Positions 1-11,340 of a stretch of DNA of 64,000 nt are shown here, one piece after another; position 1 is the stretch's first letter; every line of letters begins with the position of its first letter. Source of the DNA: Apium graveolens. Taxonomy: Eukaryota; Streptophyta; Magnoliopsida; Apiales; Apiaceae. The translations under genes and the position numbers were made by a program. The notes under the pieces were generated by a model. It ran no database searches, was not told the origin of the DNA, and was given only the letters and a program-made list of their open reading frames with translations. The stretch lies in assembly GCF_009905375.1 (NCBI RefSeq), contig NC_133652.1, forward strand, positions 19,580,850 to 19,644,849, written 5' to 3'.

Positions 1-362
1 AATCAATTATTTTTCTGGAATATTTTATTTCTCGACGGATAACTGTTTATCCTCATCCGTCGAAATATCTTAATCCTAGCCGTTAATTCCCAGAACATTA
101 TCCATCAAGTTTACTTACAGTCTGTAAGCATAACACGACGAATAATGGATGGAATTTTTACAGTTTATTTTTAAACGGCTATTTTAGGCAATTTTTATTG
201 GTCACTTTATTTTTACTTTATTAATTTTAGCAGTTATCTTTGAGATAGTATAAAAGCTTATTTCATTTCAATTGCTTTTCTTTTAGCATTCTTAATTCAA
301 CTGCTCCAATTTCACTCTCTTTCAAAGCACTTACTCTCGTTCTTCAAGCTCTTATTCTAACA
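1..362 (+). promoter_or_regulatory. Pre-ORF3 spacer with internal promoter (copy 1)
   Basis: Noncoding stretch ahead of the third ORF of a SIRE-like Copia element. It begins with paired, oppositely oriented copies of the ACGGAT motif (around 34-64). A good TATA box, GTATAAAAGC, lies at 248-257, followed by a CT-rich leader and ATGGCGCC at 363. The equivalent spacer in the second element (11341-11890) has the same TATA box at the same distance although the sequence between has diverged. I infer a subgenomic promoter for ORF3; no transcript evidence is available. Confidence 0.6.
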
Positions 363-2972
363 ATGGCGCCCGTTGTCAAGATTATGTCTCAAACTGGGTT
401 CATTTATGAGAAGAACAATTTCACTGCACTGGTAAACAAGGGTATTCAGCAATCTGGTGACTATCACAAGATGATGGACTTTGTGAAGAATTACAAGCTT
501 AATTATGCCATGCTGGAATCACCCACCATTTTCTGTGAAGTTGTCGAAGAGATGTGGACCACTGCTAAATACAACTCAACAGATAAGACAATTACACTTA
601 CCATTAAAGGTAAAGAATTCTGTATCAATAGTGATGTTATAAAAGCATGTTTCAAGATTTCTGACAACACTGTGACCTCACCACACACTAACACTGATAT
701 TATCAGCATGCTTAATTCCATGAACTATGCTCTTTCTACTTCTAAGTTAAGTGACATTAGGAGAATGGGTCTTAGGAAAGAATAGAGTTTTATGTGTGAT
801 GTTGTGACAAAGGTCTTTTCAGGTAAAGTCAATAATTTTGATTCAGTCAATATCTCAATGCTCAACATGCTCTACATACTAGTTACAGATAAATTCTATA
901 ATTTCAGTGACCTTGTCTTGTTTGAGTTAGGCTTTAAATTAGGAGAGTTAAATAAAAGAGGTAAAAATGTGTATTATGCTAGATTCTTTATGATTTTAGC
1001 TAACCACCTATGTGAAGAGATTGTGCTTGAGAACCCTAACAACAAATTAGATTGTTGGGTTCAAGAGAGAAGGCTCATTGCAGATCTGAACAGGGTCAAT
1101 CATCACAAGGATGTGCCATTGTTCTATTTTCCTGTAATGCAAGCACCTCAGGTAAGTGAGGTAAATTAATCTATCCCTACTACTACTCCAACCTCACTAA
1201 TTTCTTTGAGTTCCAGTGTAGTTATGGCAACTGTGTCAATGACCAAACAGTTGCCTACCCAAGCTACCAAACCTACAAATATTTCAAAATCCAAATCAAA
1301 GAAAGCCCCCTCTGGTATCTCTCAAAAGATGCCAGTTGCAAAATCCACTAAAACCAAAAAGGGGAGTGTGAAGGTGGGTAAGAAAGGTGAGGCAAGGGGT
1401 GAACATAAAAGAAACCCTAAGGATAAGGATGGAGAGTTGAGTGGTGCCTATCATAGCCACACTACAGTTTCCCAACAAACTGCAGTGCTTAAAAAGGATA
1501 AAAGCTCACTTCTAGCTGCATCCTCCCAAAAGGATGTGGTTATTGAACAAAGCTTTCAACCAAGAGCACAGGCTAAGAGGGTTAGGGACACAAGCTCACC
1601 CCAAACTTATGCCAGAAAGAAGAGATCTAAAACCCTTGGGGATGCACAGGGTACACACACTGTGCAAACTGGTGCTAAAGACACAGTCACTGCACCTTCA
1701 CAAATTCAGGTTGATGTGACTCCAATAAATGTGGAGTCACAGCCAAAATCTCTAGTAATAGAAGCACCTCACACTCAAACTTCTCCCACAGATTCTCTGG
1801 ATGTGGATATGATAAACACATCAATTCCTGATTCCCCTTCTTTAACTTTGTTGGGGAAGCCAATATCTAATGCAAGTGAGCATCATCTCCTAGATGATTT
1901 GTTGGCTCATTTGCCAATTCTTTCAGGAACTGTTGAATCATCTGTGCCCTAAATATCTTCAATCAGCACAGAGTCCACAATATTTTCCATTCCTAGTTCA
2001 TTCATTTCTACTCTCTCGATGGATATTGCTCATCCGTCGAGTAGTGATTGTATCCGGACGGATAAGCTTAACAGTAGTCATCCATCAGATAGCAAAACCA
2101 CTCACCCAGCTGATATCACTCATCCGTCGAGTATCTCTGCACCACCTCAAACTTCATTTATTTCAAATGCAGAAGAATTAGTGGTTGTACAGTCACTATT
2201 AGGATTGAGAGAGAAGAGTGTTTTGAGTGAGTGTCTGGGTTGGTCCCAGGAAAAAGGAGAGGAAATGAGTGAAACTATGCAATCCATTTCTTCAGGATTG
2301 GCAAAAGAGAGTGAGAGGAGTCCCACTTTAGATGGTGAAGGTGAGGGTGTGAGGGTGGGGAGCCAGGGTGAGACCCTGATGCAACAAAAGAGAGGAAATG
2401 AGAGAAATGCAGGTACTGAAGCTATAAGGATGGATGTCATTGCTAGTGAGTCAATGAATGTCCAGGATGCAGACAGGGAGGGAATATATCAGAAACCTAA
2501 GGCTGTTATAGATTCCACCTCCCTTGATGCTGAGGCATTTACTCACCCTGTTCCAGCTTATCAACTTCTAGCTGCGCAGGGCAATGACAATGCAGAAAGG
2601 ATGCTCAATCTGGTGCATACCACTCAGTCTATGCTAAGAGCTAAGGATGCCATCACAGCTGGTGATGTGGACTATGAGACTGGTGATTCGGCTGATTTCT
2701 TTGGTGATGAAGGTGGGGATAGTGGAGATGAAGCAATGGACATAAAGGGAGAAGTAGGTTCCAGTTCAAGATCAGGTCTGCCATCATGGGTATTTTCAAA
2801 GCACTGTGATGAGCACTACTTCAAAACCACCCTGATCCAACTAATCAATCAGACACATAATGCTCTTCAAACCACTACCAATGCCAGCACCAAGAAGCTC
2901 CTTCAAGCACATCTAGCCTCTCTGCAACTTCAACAAATTCAAGGCCTCCAACATGCTAGAGATGTGTTGTGA
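363..2972 (+). pseudogene. SIRE-like Copia third ORF (ORF3), copy 1, nonsense-broken and 3'-truncated
   Basis: One reading frame of about 870 codons runs through the whole interval, broken by only three in-frame stops: TAG 783-785, TAA 1167-1169 and TAA 1950-1952. The first replaces a Trp codon still present in copy 2 (TGG near 12308). Residues 1-270 form a compact domain beginning MAPVVKIMSQTGFIYEKNNF and containing YARFFMILANHL. The middle is Ser/Thr/Lys-rich and low complexity, and it encodes ACGGAT motifs as repeated HPSS. The C-terminal domain found in copy 2 is absent: an LTR begins at 2965 and that domain reappears at 5018. ORFs in this position in SIRE elements are called env-like, but I see no signal peptide, membrane segment or fusion peptide here. 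Function unknown. Confidence 0.75.
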
Positions 2973-4009
2973 ATATGTTGTGTACTTGATGATCACCTTA
3001 ACAAAATGTCTAAGTAGATTTTACTTAGTGAAATAATGTAGCACTCGACGGATAAGGTTTTTAGTCCCGACGGATAACTCATTTTAGTCCCGACGGATGA
3101 TTAACTTATTATCCATCGAGTGAGTATCTTATGTAATAATAAGTTTGTAGCACAGTGTTGTATGCACCTTTGTATAGAATCTGTAGCAGCATATAAGTCA
3201 TGTTGACTTCAACTAGATATGCAGAATAGGTTGATTAACTGTACATAAATGATGTCTTGTAATTCTGTATAAGTGAAGTGAAGTCAAGTGCCAAAATAGC
3301 TACCAACGGATGATTAACAAAGCTTCGACGGATGATTAAATGACTATCAACGGATGTTTAACACAGCAGTCGACGGATGATCAACTAAGTCATCGACGGA
3401 TGATCCAGAAGTCGACGGATGAATATATCAAGATTCAAAACATCAGTTGAATAGTGAAAGCTGACACACAGCCGCCGAGTTATTGGATACAGACACACTG
3501 TGGAAGCCCTTTTACTGGGTCCTAGAGGACGAAAAGCAGCAAAGTTCAAGACTGTTATATTTAACATTTATTCAGTTCTTTTGACTTTGTAATCTTGGTA
3601 ATATATATATATATAAACCAAGAGAGTAGCAAAAATAAGTGTGGGATATACAGCAGAGTGAGAGCTAAGAAAACACAGAGAAATCTTTGTAAGCACTATC
3701 TTTAGCATTTCCTGTAATTCTTAGCAGTTGTATATTTTTGTAAGCAGCTGTGAACATTTTTGTACACAGGGTCCTCTCGATATATTATATATATCTCTGG
3801 TGGAATTGTTTAAATCCACCAGAAAGTTTTTAAAGACTCTTGTTTTTAATCACTTATGTTTTAATTCATTCAAGTTCATATTCCGCATTGTGCTAATTAA
3901 AACAGATATAATTGTTATCGAGTTGAACCATTTGATTCGAAGAAAAAGGTTCAAGAATTCCATTCAACCCCTCTTCTGTAATTCTTGCTAGATTGTTAAG
4001 GGACTAACA
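2965..4009 (+). repeat. SIRE-like Copia LTR, 'GACGGAT' type
   Basis: The 1,045-bp LTR starts TGTTGTGAATATG, ends in TAACA, and is followed two bases later by a tRNA-iMet primer-binding site, so it is a 5' LTR. About ten copies of C(G/A)ACGGATRA lie at 3040-3425 in the U3-like part. A TATA-like run (about 3598-3616) and a CTGGTGGA hairpin follow. The LTR at 58794-59884 is the same family throughout. The left edge falls inside ORF3 coding sequence, and I could not confirm a target-site duplication. Confidence 0.85.
3797..3822 (+). other. Conserved LTR hairpin
   Basis: Perfect 8-bp stem CTGGTGGA (3797-3804) and TCCACCAG (3815-3822) around a 10-nt loop. The same stem with different loops occurs at 44631-44654 and 59672-59697. 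It lies downstream of the LTR TATA, so it would be in the 5' leader of the RNA. Confidence 0.65.
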
Positions 4010-4011
4010 AT

Positions 4012-4023
4012 TGGTATCAGAGC
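4012..4023 (+). other. Primer-binding site, tRNA-iMet
   Basis: TGGTATCAGAGC, complementary to the 3' end of plant initiator tRNA-Met, starts two bases after the LTR end. It marks the start of minus-strand DNA synthesis. Confidence 0.9.
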
Positions 4024-4070
4024 AAGCTCTTAATCTACAAAGAGTTTAAAGATCAAAAGAATTCAGCAAG

Positions 4071-5017
4071 ATGAACAAGAAAGACGTTGGAATCAAAATT
4101 CCTTTTCTTGATAAAGATAATTACCATAATTGGAAGGTAAAGATGCATCTTCACATGCTTTCTCAAGATGAGGCCTATGTGGACTGCATAGAAAAAGGCC
4201 CTCATGTTCCAATGAGAGCTGCAACAGGAAATGAACCATCTATTCCAAAGCCAAGACATGAATGGTCTGATCCTGATATTGAGCAAGTCAGGAAAGATAA
4301 GAAGGCTATGAACATTCTGTTCAATGGTGTTGATGCAGACATGTTTGATAACATCATCAACTGTAAAACTGTCAAGGAAGTTTGGGACACAATACAGATA
4401 ATCTGTGATGGTACTGAGCAAGTAAGAGAAAATAAAATGCAGCTCCTGATTCAGCAATATGAGCATTTTCACAATGAAGAAAGTGAATCACTCACTGACA
4501 TTTTTAGTAGATTCCAAAAGCTACTAAATGCTCTAAAATTGCATGGAAGAGTCTACCAGACAAAAGACTCCAATCTGAAATTTCTCAGATCTCTTCCAAA
4601 GGAATGGAAACCAATGACAGTCTCATTGAGAAACTCACAGGATTATAAGGAGTTTACTTTGGAGAGACTGTATGGTATTCTGAAAACCTATGAGCTTGAA
4701 ATAGAGCAGGATGAAAGAATGGAGAGAGGAAAGAAGAAAGGAGGATCCATTGCATTAGTTGCTGATCTGGAATTGGAGAAGGAAGTGAAGATGGAAGCTG
4801 TGGAATCAACTTCAAAGGCATGTGAAAGTAAGGGTAAAGGGCTAGCTGCAGAAGATGAAGATGCATTGAGCCAAGATGACATGGAGGACATTGATGAGCA
4901 CCTAGCATTCCTTTCAAGAAGTTTTGCCAAGCTCAAGTTCAAAAAGAACTTTGGAGCTGCCAAGCCAAAGAGAAACATGGTGGATAAATCAAAATTCAAG
5001 TGTTTCAAATGTGGAAA
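4071..5017 (+). pseudogene. gag: Copia gag, N-terminal two thirds, fused out of frame to ORF3 tail
   Basis: Starts MNKKDVGIKIPFLDKDNYHN, the standard start of Copia gag. The gag core (DTIQIICDGTEQVRENKMQL, LNALKLHGRVYQTKDSNLKF) is intact. It reaches the first half of the zinc knuckle (KCFKCG) at about 5013 and is then joined to unrelated sequence. The homologous gag at 59945 continues through the full knuckle, which locates the break. Gag would form the virus-like particle and bind element RNA; this copy lacks the knuckle and everything after. No internal stop before the junction, unlike copy D. Confidence 0.85.
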
Positions 5018-5890
5018 TTGAACTTTGTTGATAAGGAATTGGAGGATCAGTTTCCCAAGGAATCCACTTCAACTACAACTCAAGCATCAAAACCCTCTAT
5101 GGTATTTGAAGATATTAAAGTGGTAGATCCTTATAGGAACATTCATGGTGAACCTATTGTGCCTAAGGATGAACCAATAGACTGGGAAAGTCTACCAATT
5201 CCTGACTTCAATTTGTCAATCCTTAGCAAGCCAAAAAGAACAAAGTCAAGAGCAGTCAAGAAAGTGAAGTTGTCACCTCTCAAATCCAAATCAGTAGTCA
5301 AGGCTCAATCTAAAGTCAATAAAGGAGATTACATGTACTTGTGTGATATCAAAGAATTTTCTGATCTAAATCTCTATCTAGATGAACTAGATGAAGTAAG
5401 AGGAATTGATGCATACAAAATCCTACCTGAAAGGTTAGTGTTCAAGTACAAAGGAGGAAAAGAGATTCAATGGTCACTTCACACGATCCTTCAAGAAAGC
5501 CAAGCTGTACTGATAAAGGTTTATTCATCTTTCAAGAAGAACTTTGGGTACAATGTAACTGCAAGGAGATTGGTTCTAAAGAAGATTGAAGAACTGAGGA
5601 GTATTAGAGCCAATGATGCACTACCAAAAACTCTATCTATTCCTTACACAGGGAGTAGAGTGCATCTAAGGCCCTACTGGCTGATGGAATTCATGGATGA
5701 AAAAGGAGTTAGAAGATTCTTCAGATTAGAAGACCAATTGAGCATCTCTAGCAATGAGACTCTTTTGGAAATGCAAGGAATGCTAAATCTCTCAGAATCT
5801 GATGAACTGGAATTCCACAGGCAGCTCCAAAATCAGATAGAAGAAAACAACAGAAAGCTTGGAAAGAGATCCAAATCTTCAAGGAAATAG
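5018..5890 (+). pseudogene. C-terminal domain of ORF3, displaced fragment
   Basis: About 290 codons read from the gag junction to TAG at 5888-5890. They match the last about 270 codons of ORF3 copy 2 (42780-43576): IHGEPIVPKDEPIDW, LYLDELDEVRGIDAY, LPERLVFKYKGG, WLMEFMDEKGVRRFF, SNETLLEMQ. This is a conserved, mostly charged globular domain of about 200 residues that I do not recognise from named families. It should follow the truncated ORF3 at 363-2972 but is separated from it by LTR plus gag. Roughly 1.1 kb of ORF3 present in copy 2 (about 41640-42740) is missing here. Confidence 0.7.
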
Positions 5891-6081
5891 ATTAACCTGC
5901 TCAGGCTAGAGGAGCACCTTGAAAATGACTGTGAGCAAAACTTTATCTGAAGCATTTTTTTTAGTATTATCTACTTTCCTTCTAAAGTTGTATTTTTAGG
6001 ATGTTTTGTTACCATCAAGTATCTCTTAATTTATGCCTACAATTCTAGTAGACATAAATTGGGGGAGATTGTTGTGTATAT
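5891..6081 (+). other. ORF3 3' flank, polypurine tract and 12-bp LTR stub
   Basis: Untranslated tail after ORF3, with 'atttatgcctacaattct' as at 43720. A polypurine tract at 6059-6069 (TTGGGGGAGAT) is followed at 6070 by TGTTGTGTATAT, the first bases of a SIRE LTR. The LTR stops here, cut by the Gypsy-type sequence starting at 6082. Confidence 0.65.
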
Positions 6082-7385
6082 TGTAATATCCCATATTTTC
6101 AGATATTATTTTTATAATTATTTGGAATTATTTATGTGATTTTATGTGAATTTTGGTGAATTATCTGATAAGTGGAATTGATGTTTGGGTATTTATATGT
6201 GATATTCTTTGAGTATTTTAATTTTTAATGTCCAGAATAAAATATAGATAATTGTGATATTTTTCTGGTAATTTTTGGACTATTAGATGATTTTATATTG
6301 ATTTATGATTTATTAATTATTTTCTGAGTAATTATAAAATTATTTTATAAAGTCGGGAATCTTCCAACTTCAATCGTTTTTTCGTTTTTGCAACCCGAAA
6401 CTTTTTCGAAAACTCCTTCCTAACCTAATCTGGTAATTCCGGATATTTTCCGTGTTTTGACTTTTTCGATCCGGATTACGGTTTGACCCGTGCGCGGCCC
6501 GGCGCAAGATTTTCGATACGATAACCATTTCGATAATCAATAAAACTCGTATTCTCGAGAGATGGGATATTTTTACATTATTTTCGTATATGGTGTTTTA
6601 TAAAAAGCTCGGTTTCGATAATTATCCATATCGGGTATTAATTGTATCGTTTTTATAGTTACTTAGCGGCTAAGCAACTAATTTATTGATCCAATATGAT
6701 CCAATGCGTACCAATATTCTATAAGTATAAATAGCTTTTTTATTTATCAATAATTATTATTAAAAATCAGTTTTTATTTTATTTTTCTAAGAAAATCAGA
6801 TTTTCTCTCTCAAGAACTAGGGTTAGGGTTTTGATTTGTTCTTGAAGATCAAAGCAGATTTGGGTATGATTCTGTGGTCCAAATCACAAGTATGAATATC
6901 CGTTTTGAAGCTCTCAACATCCTCTTTCTGATTTCATCATCAAAATCAACCAAGGATGGGTAATTTATAAAGCCGATTTTTAGGGTTCTTAAGCTCGAAT
7001 TGGGGATTTTGTTTTTGCTGATTGTTTGGTTGTTTTGAAGTTAATTATGGCTCTATCTTTTGATTTACAGTCGATTCGTATGTTTACAAGCTTATTTGGT
7101 GTTCGATTTTGTTAAAACCTAAGTGGTGGGTTAAACTCGAATTTTTGATTCGATTTTCTGGATCAAACATGGAAGGATTGTTGTTAATAATTATATGAAT
7201 AGATTGTAGGGGTTATACGCTTCATTTTGTTAGTTTAATCGTTAATTTTTTTTTGGAAACCCCTGAGTTCGTGTTTCGCCGGGACGGAGGTCGGGTCGCC
7301 AGATAACATGGTGACTCCGGCCGAATCGAAGTGTTTTCTGGTAGATTACTAGTGATATGAGTCGTTGTTGTTGACTGTTGTGAGT
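6082..7385 (+). repeat. Truncated Gypsy LTR, B family
   Basis: Begins TGTAATATCC and is homologous to the reverse complement of the element B LTR: TTTTAATTTTTA...AATAAAATATAGATAATT, AACCCGAAAC...CTCCTTCCTAACCTAAT, GACTTTTTCGATCCGG and the GGCGCAA...TTTTCGATAC blocks occur in the same order. Only about 1.3 kb of a roughly 3.65-kb LTR is present. Its right edge runs directly into Copia gag. The last 500 bp align poorly by eye, so the exact right boundary (within about 30 bp) is uncertain. A short ORF on the minus strand inside it is not meaningful. Confidence 0.65.
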
Positions 7386-7387
7386 AG

Positions 7388-7910
7388 GGAAGAAAATCCA
7401 ATAGAAATGGGAAGGTAGGGATTAACAAATATAACAATTACACACATGATAAGTATGCTCCTAGAAAAAGTTGTGTGCATTGTAGTAGTGTTAATCATCT
7501 ATCTGCTAATTGCAAATCTGTTAAGAATGCTCCCATGCCTTTAACCTCTTCCATGCCTAACATGTCTATATCACCATTGAATGTCAAGCCTGTTCTGTCT
7601 CAACAGAATCCTTATGCACATTTTGCAAACATGTCATATGTTAATAATCCTTATTTTGCTGCATTTAGTATGCCTCAAATGCCATACAACATGCCTATGT
7701 AGAATAACATGTTTACACAATCCATGCCTTATCAAATTCAACCAAATGTGCTAAATAATTCTGTGACTAATCATACACTTCAACCATCTACATCTGAGAC
7801 CAAGGTTGACTCAAAGTTACCTAAGTCAAAAGGTGTAGTAATTGTGAAGTCTAGGAAAAAAGACTAACAAGGCTGGACCCAAGGAAACTTGGGTACCAAA
7901 ATCAACTTGA
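7388..7910 (+). pseudogene. gag: Copia gag C-terminal part (element A2)
   Basis: Gag coding resumes with GRKSNRNGKVGINKYNNY, similar to the gag tail of element F (NRNGKIGINKSNN). A zinc-knuckle-like CVHCSSVNHLSANC (C-X2-C-X6-H-X3-C) and a Met/Asn/Pro-rich stretch follow, then ETWVPKST and TGA at 7908-7910. Breaks: TAG at 7700-7702 and a one-base insertion in an A run near 7857. The first zinc knuckle and gag core of this element are lost at the junction. The stop is followed 14 nt later by GTGCAGGG, where the pol frame begins. Confidence 0.75.
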
Positions 7911-7924
7911 TTTGATTTTGTTGT

Positions 7925-8229
7925 GTGCAGGGAAAAAGAAGGAATCTATGGTACTTGGACAGTGGTTGTTCAAGGCACATGACAGGAGATTTCACCCTGC
8001 TCACAGAGTTTAAGGAGAGAGCTGGCCCTAGCATAACCTTTGGAGATGACAGCAAAGGGTTCATTATGGGATATGGCTTGATTTCAACAGGAAATGTCAT
8101 CATTGATGAAGTTGTATTAGTTGATGGTCTCAAACACAATCTACTGAGCATCGTCAACTATGTGACAGAGGGAATACTGTTTCCTTCAATTCTGAAGCCT
8201 GTGTTGTCACCAACAAGAAGGACAATAAA
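7925..8229 (+). pseudogene. pol: Copia aspartic protease domain (element A2)
   Basis: Pol begins QGKRRNLWYLDSGCSRHMTG: DSG is the catalytic aspartate motif of retroviral-type proteases, and DSGCSRHMTG is typical of Copia. GDDSKGFIMGYG and IDEVVLVDGLKHNLLSI follow. A one-base deletion near 8150 (after LLSI) shifts the frame, so integrase lies in another frame from 8230. The enzyme would cleave Gag and Pol. The domain is complete apart from the shift. Confidence 0.85.
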
Positions 8230-9618
8230 GTGGTTCTAACTGGAGTTAGAAAAGGAAATGTGTACTTGGCTGACTTCAACTCTACAGATGCAGAATCAGT
8301 CACTTGTCTTTTTAGCAAAGCAAGTCAAGAGGAAAGTTGGCTATGGCACAAGAAGCTATCCCATTTGAATTTCAAAACAATGAATGATCTAGTCAAGAAG
8401 GACTTGGTTAGAGGAATCCCTCTAGTTGAATTTTCAAAGGATGGTATGTGTGATGCTTGCCAGAAGGGTAAACAAAGGAAAGCATCATTCAAAAAGAAGC
8501 TTGAAAAAACAATTGATGAACCACTAAAGCTATTGCATATGGATTTGATTGGACCAATCAATGTATTGTCAATTGCAAGGAAAAGATACTGTTTAGTGAT
8601 TGTAGATGATTTCTCCAAGTTTTTATGGACATACTTTCTTGGATCAAAGGATGAAGCAAGTGAAATCATTATCAATCACTTAAGACAAGTCAACAATCAT
8701 CCTGACTTGAAGGTTAGGAATATCAGGACTGACAATGGAACTGAGTTCAAGAACTCTACAATGAGGCTGTTCTGTGAAGAAAATGGAATCATGCATGAGT
8801 TCTTAGCTCCAAGAACACCACAACAAAATGGTGTAGTTGAAAGAAAGAACGGATCCTTGATTGAAGCTGCTAGAACAAAGCTTGAAGAATCAAAGCTACC
8901 AACATATTTCTGGGCTGAAGCTGTTAATTGTGCTTGCTACACTCAGAATATTTCTTAGGTCAATCAAGCTAAAGGCATGAATCCTTATCAGTTGTTCAAG
9001 GGAAGAAAACCAACTCTAAACTTTCTTCATGTCTTTGGATGTAAATGCTTTATTCTAAGGAATCAACCTAACCACAAAGGGAAGTTTGATACAAAGGCTG
9101 ATGAAGGAATATTTGTTGGTTATTCAGCTGGAAAATCATATAGGGTCTACAATCTAAGAACCAACATTGTTATGGAATCTGTGCATGTTGTGTTTGATGA
9201 TAAAAAGATTGATGGACTAACAGATGAGGGACACCATGAAGGACTCAAATTTGACAATATTGAGATATATTATGATGATAGTGAAGATGAGAATGGTGGA
9301 GATGACACTTCAAAAAGGATTCAAAATCTTCCTTTGGATAATGCACAAAATGTTGCATCAGTTGAAAGTCATAATTCAGCATCCGTTGACAGAGGTAATG
9401 CAACATCCGTTAATGCACAAAATGCTGCATCAGTTGAAAGTCATAATTCAGCATCCGTTGACAGAGGTAATGCAACATCCGTTGAAAGACAAAGTGCATC
9501 ATCCGTTGAAGTATATAATGAAGCATCCGTTGATCATAGTTCATCAACGGATAATCAAATTACATCATCAGTGGATAGAACTCTAAGTTCCTTGCAAAGG
9601 ACCAACAACTCAGGTTGA
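8230..9618 (+). pseudogene. pol: Copia integrase and integrase-RT linker (element A2)
   Basis: The zinc-binding HHCC region is visible: WHKKLSHLNFKTMNDL and CDACQKGK. The catalytic D-D-E core follows: LHMDLIGP, RTDNGTEF and NGVVERKNGSL. TAG at 8956-8958 interrupts it (TQNIS*VNQAKGMNPYQLF), and TGA at 9616-9618 closes the linker. All three segments are in one frame, so each break is a single nonsense change. The GKFDTKADEGIFVGYS region precedes an acidic, Asn/Ser-rich linker that contains a 72-bp tandem duplication. The enzyme would insert element cDNA into chromosomes. Confidence 0.87.
9340..9483 (+). repeat. 72-bp in-frame tandem duplication in the integrase-RT linker
   Basis: Two copies (9340-9411 and 9412-9483) differing at few bases. 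Each encodes 24 residues with ESHNSASVDRGNATSV. Further partial ASVE/ASVD units continue to about 9560. Each unit contains ATCCGTTGA, the reverse complement of the LTR motif TCAACGGAT. Confidence 0.85.
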
Positions 9619-9753
9619 GTTTCAACCAATCAACACTCTATCTCACATCATGACAATACTGAGGCCACCTCATCTAGAGCAAATTTTCCACCTCAAAGGA
9701 AATGGACCAAGAGTCATCCCTTTGAACTGATCATTGGTGATGCAACATCTAAA

Positions 9754-11340
9754 GTGCAAACTAGAAGAGCTACTCAAGATGAATGTATGTATAGTAGTTT
9801 TCTATCACAAGAGGAGCCCAAGAGAGTGGAAGAAGCTCTATTGGATCCATATTGGATATTAGCTATGCAGGAAGAGCTAAACCAATTTGAGAGAAACAAA
9901 GTTTGGAAGCTGGTGCCCAAGCCAAAGAACAAGAGTCCTATTGATACAAAATGGGTATTCAGGAACAAGATGGATGAAAATGGCATTGTCATAAGGAATA
10001 AAGCTAGATTGGTTACCAAGGGCTACTCTCAACAAGAGGGAATAGATTTTGATGAGACATTTGCTCCTGTTGCAAGACTTGAAGCCATCAGAATCTTTCT
10101 AGCCTATGCAGCCCATGCCAATTTCAAAGTCTATCAAATGGATGTCAAGAGTGCATTTCTGAATGGAGAATTGGAGGAAGAAGTTTATGTGAGCCAACCT
10201 CCAGGGTTTGAAGATCCAAATTTTCCAGACTATGTGTACTATCTGTTGAAAGCACTCTATGGACTAAAGCGAGCACCTAGAGCCTGGTATGAAACTTTGT
10301 CAAAATTCCTTTTGGAGAATCACTTCACTAGAGGTACTGTTGATAAAACTCTCATCTTTAGGAATGTTAATGGCTCTAGTATACTTGTTCAAATTTATGT
10401 AGATGATATAATATTTGGTTCTACAGATGATAAACTTTGTAAAAAGTTTGCTAAGTTAATGCAAAGTAGATATGAAATGAGCACGATGGGAGAACTAACC
10501 TATTTTCTTGGATTACAAGTTAAACAAGTTAGTGGTGGAATTTTCATTAGTCAAACTAAATACATTTATGATCTTTTAAAGAAGTTTGACTTAATGGAAT
10601 GTTCACCTGCAAAAACTCCCATGGCCACTGCCACAAAGCTTGAATTAAATAAGACTGAAAAGTCTGTTGATATTACAAGTTATAGAGGCATGGTAGGTTC
10701 ACTTTTATATTTAACTGTTAGTAGACCAGATATAATGTTTGCTACATGTCTTTGTGCTAGATTTCAAGCTGATCCTAGGGAGTCTCACTTAATTGCTATT
10801 AAGAGAATTTTCAGATATCTCAAGGGTACACCAGATTTAGGTATTTGGTACCCTAGAGAGTCTGGCTTTGATCTAATTGGCTATTCAGATGCAGACTATG
10901 CAGGTTGTAAGATAGACAGGAAAAGTACAACAGGCAACTGCCAATTTCTAGGAAACAAGCTTGTATCATGGTTCAGTAAGAAGCAAAATTCAATCTCTAC
11001 TTCTACAGCTGAGGCTGAATATATTGTTGCAGGAAGTTGCTGCTCTCAAATGTTATGGATGAGGAATCAACTCCTTGACTATGGACTTCATGTTGATATA
11101 ATTCCTATTTTTTGTGACAACACAAGTGCCATAGCCATAACTGAGAATCCAGTGCAGCATTCAAGGACCAAGCATATTGATATCAAGTACCACTTCATAA
11201 GGGAGCATGTCATGAATGGTACAGTGGAACTACATTTTGTTTCAAGTGAACAACAAATTGCAGACATCTTTACCAAGCCACTAGATGAATCAACATTCAC
11301 AAGGTTGGTAAGTGAGCTAGGTATGCTTAATTTCTCTTAA
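9754..11340 (+). CDS. pol: Copia reverse transcriptase-RNase H (element A2)
   Basis: An open frame of 528 codons, in frame with the upstream integrase linker, ending TAA. RT motifs: [60 protein letters not shown] and the catalytic YVDD ([10 protein letters not shown], around codon 215). RNase H follows: [21 protein letters not shown] and [10 protein letters not shown] carry the D-E-D residues. The chain ends near [13 protein letters not shown]. This is the best preserved coding segment in the window. It is really the 3' part of a polyprotein whose upstream portion has stops and a frameshift, so it is unlikely to be made in normal form. Confidence 0.92.
   Translation: MQTRRATQDECMYSSFLSQEEPKRVEEALLDPYWILAMQEELNQFERNKVWKLVPKPKNKSPIDTKWVFRNKMDENGIVIRNKARLVTKGYSQQEGIDFDETFAPVARLEAIRIFLAYAAHANFKVYQMDVKSAFLNGELEEEVYVSQPPGFEDPNFPDYVYYLLKALYGLKRAPRAWYETLSKFLLENHFTRGTVDKTLIFRNVNGSSILVQIYVDDIIFGSTDDKLCKKFAKLMQSRYEMSTMGELTYFLGLQVKQVSGGIFISQTKYIYDLLKKFDLMECSPAKTPMATATKLELNKTEKSVDITSYRGMVGSLLYLTVSRPDIMFATCLCARFQADPRESHLIAIKRIFRYLKGTPDLGIWYPRESGFDLIGYSDADYAGCKIDRKSTTGNCQFLGNKLVSWFSKKQNSISTSTAEAEYIVAGSCCSQMLWMRNQLLDYGLHVDIIPIFCDNTSAIAITENPVQHSRTKHIDIKYHFIREHVMNGTVELHFVSSEQQIADIFTKPLDESTFTRLVSELGMLNFS

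Noticed and set aside
363..2972. Calling ORF3 an envelope gene
   Set aside because: Position fits the SIRE env-like ORF, but I see no signal peptide, membrane span or fusion peptide in either copy.
4012..4023. tRNA-like match at LTR edges
   Set aside because: Only the 12 bases of the primer-binding site match tRNA-iMet; there is no tRNA gene.
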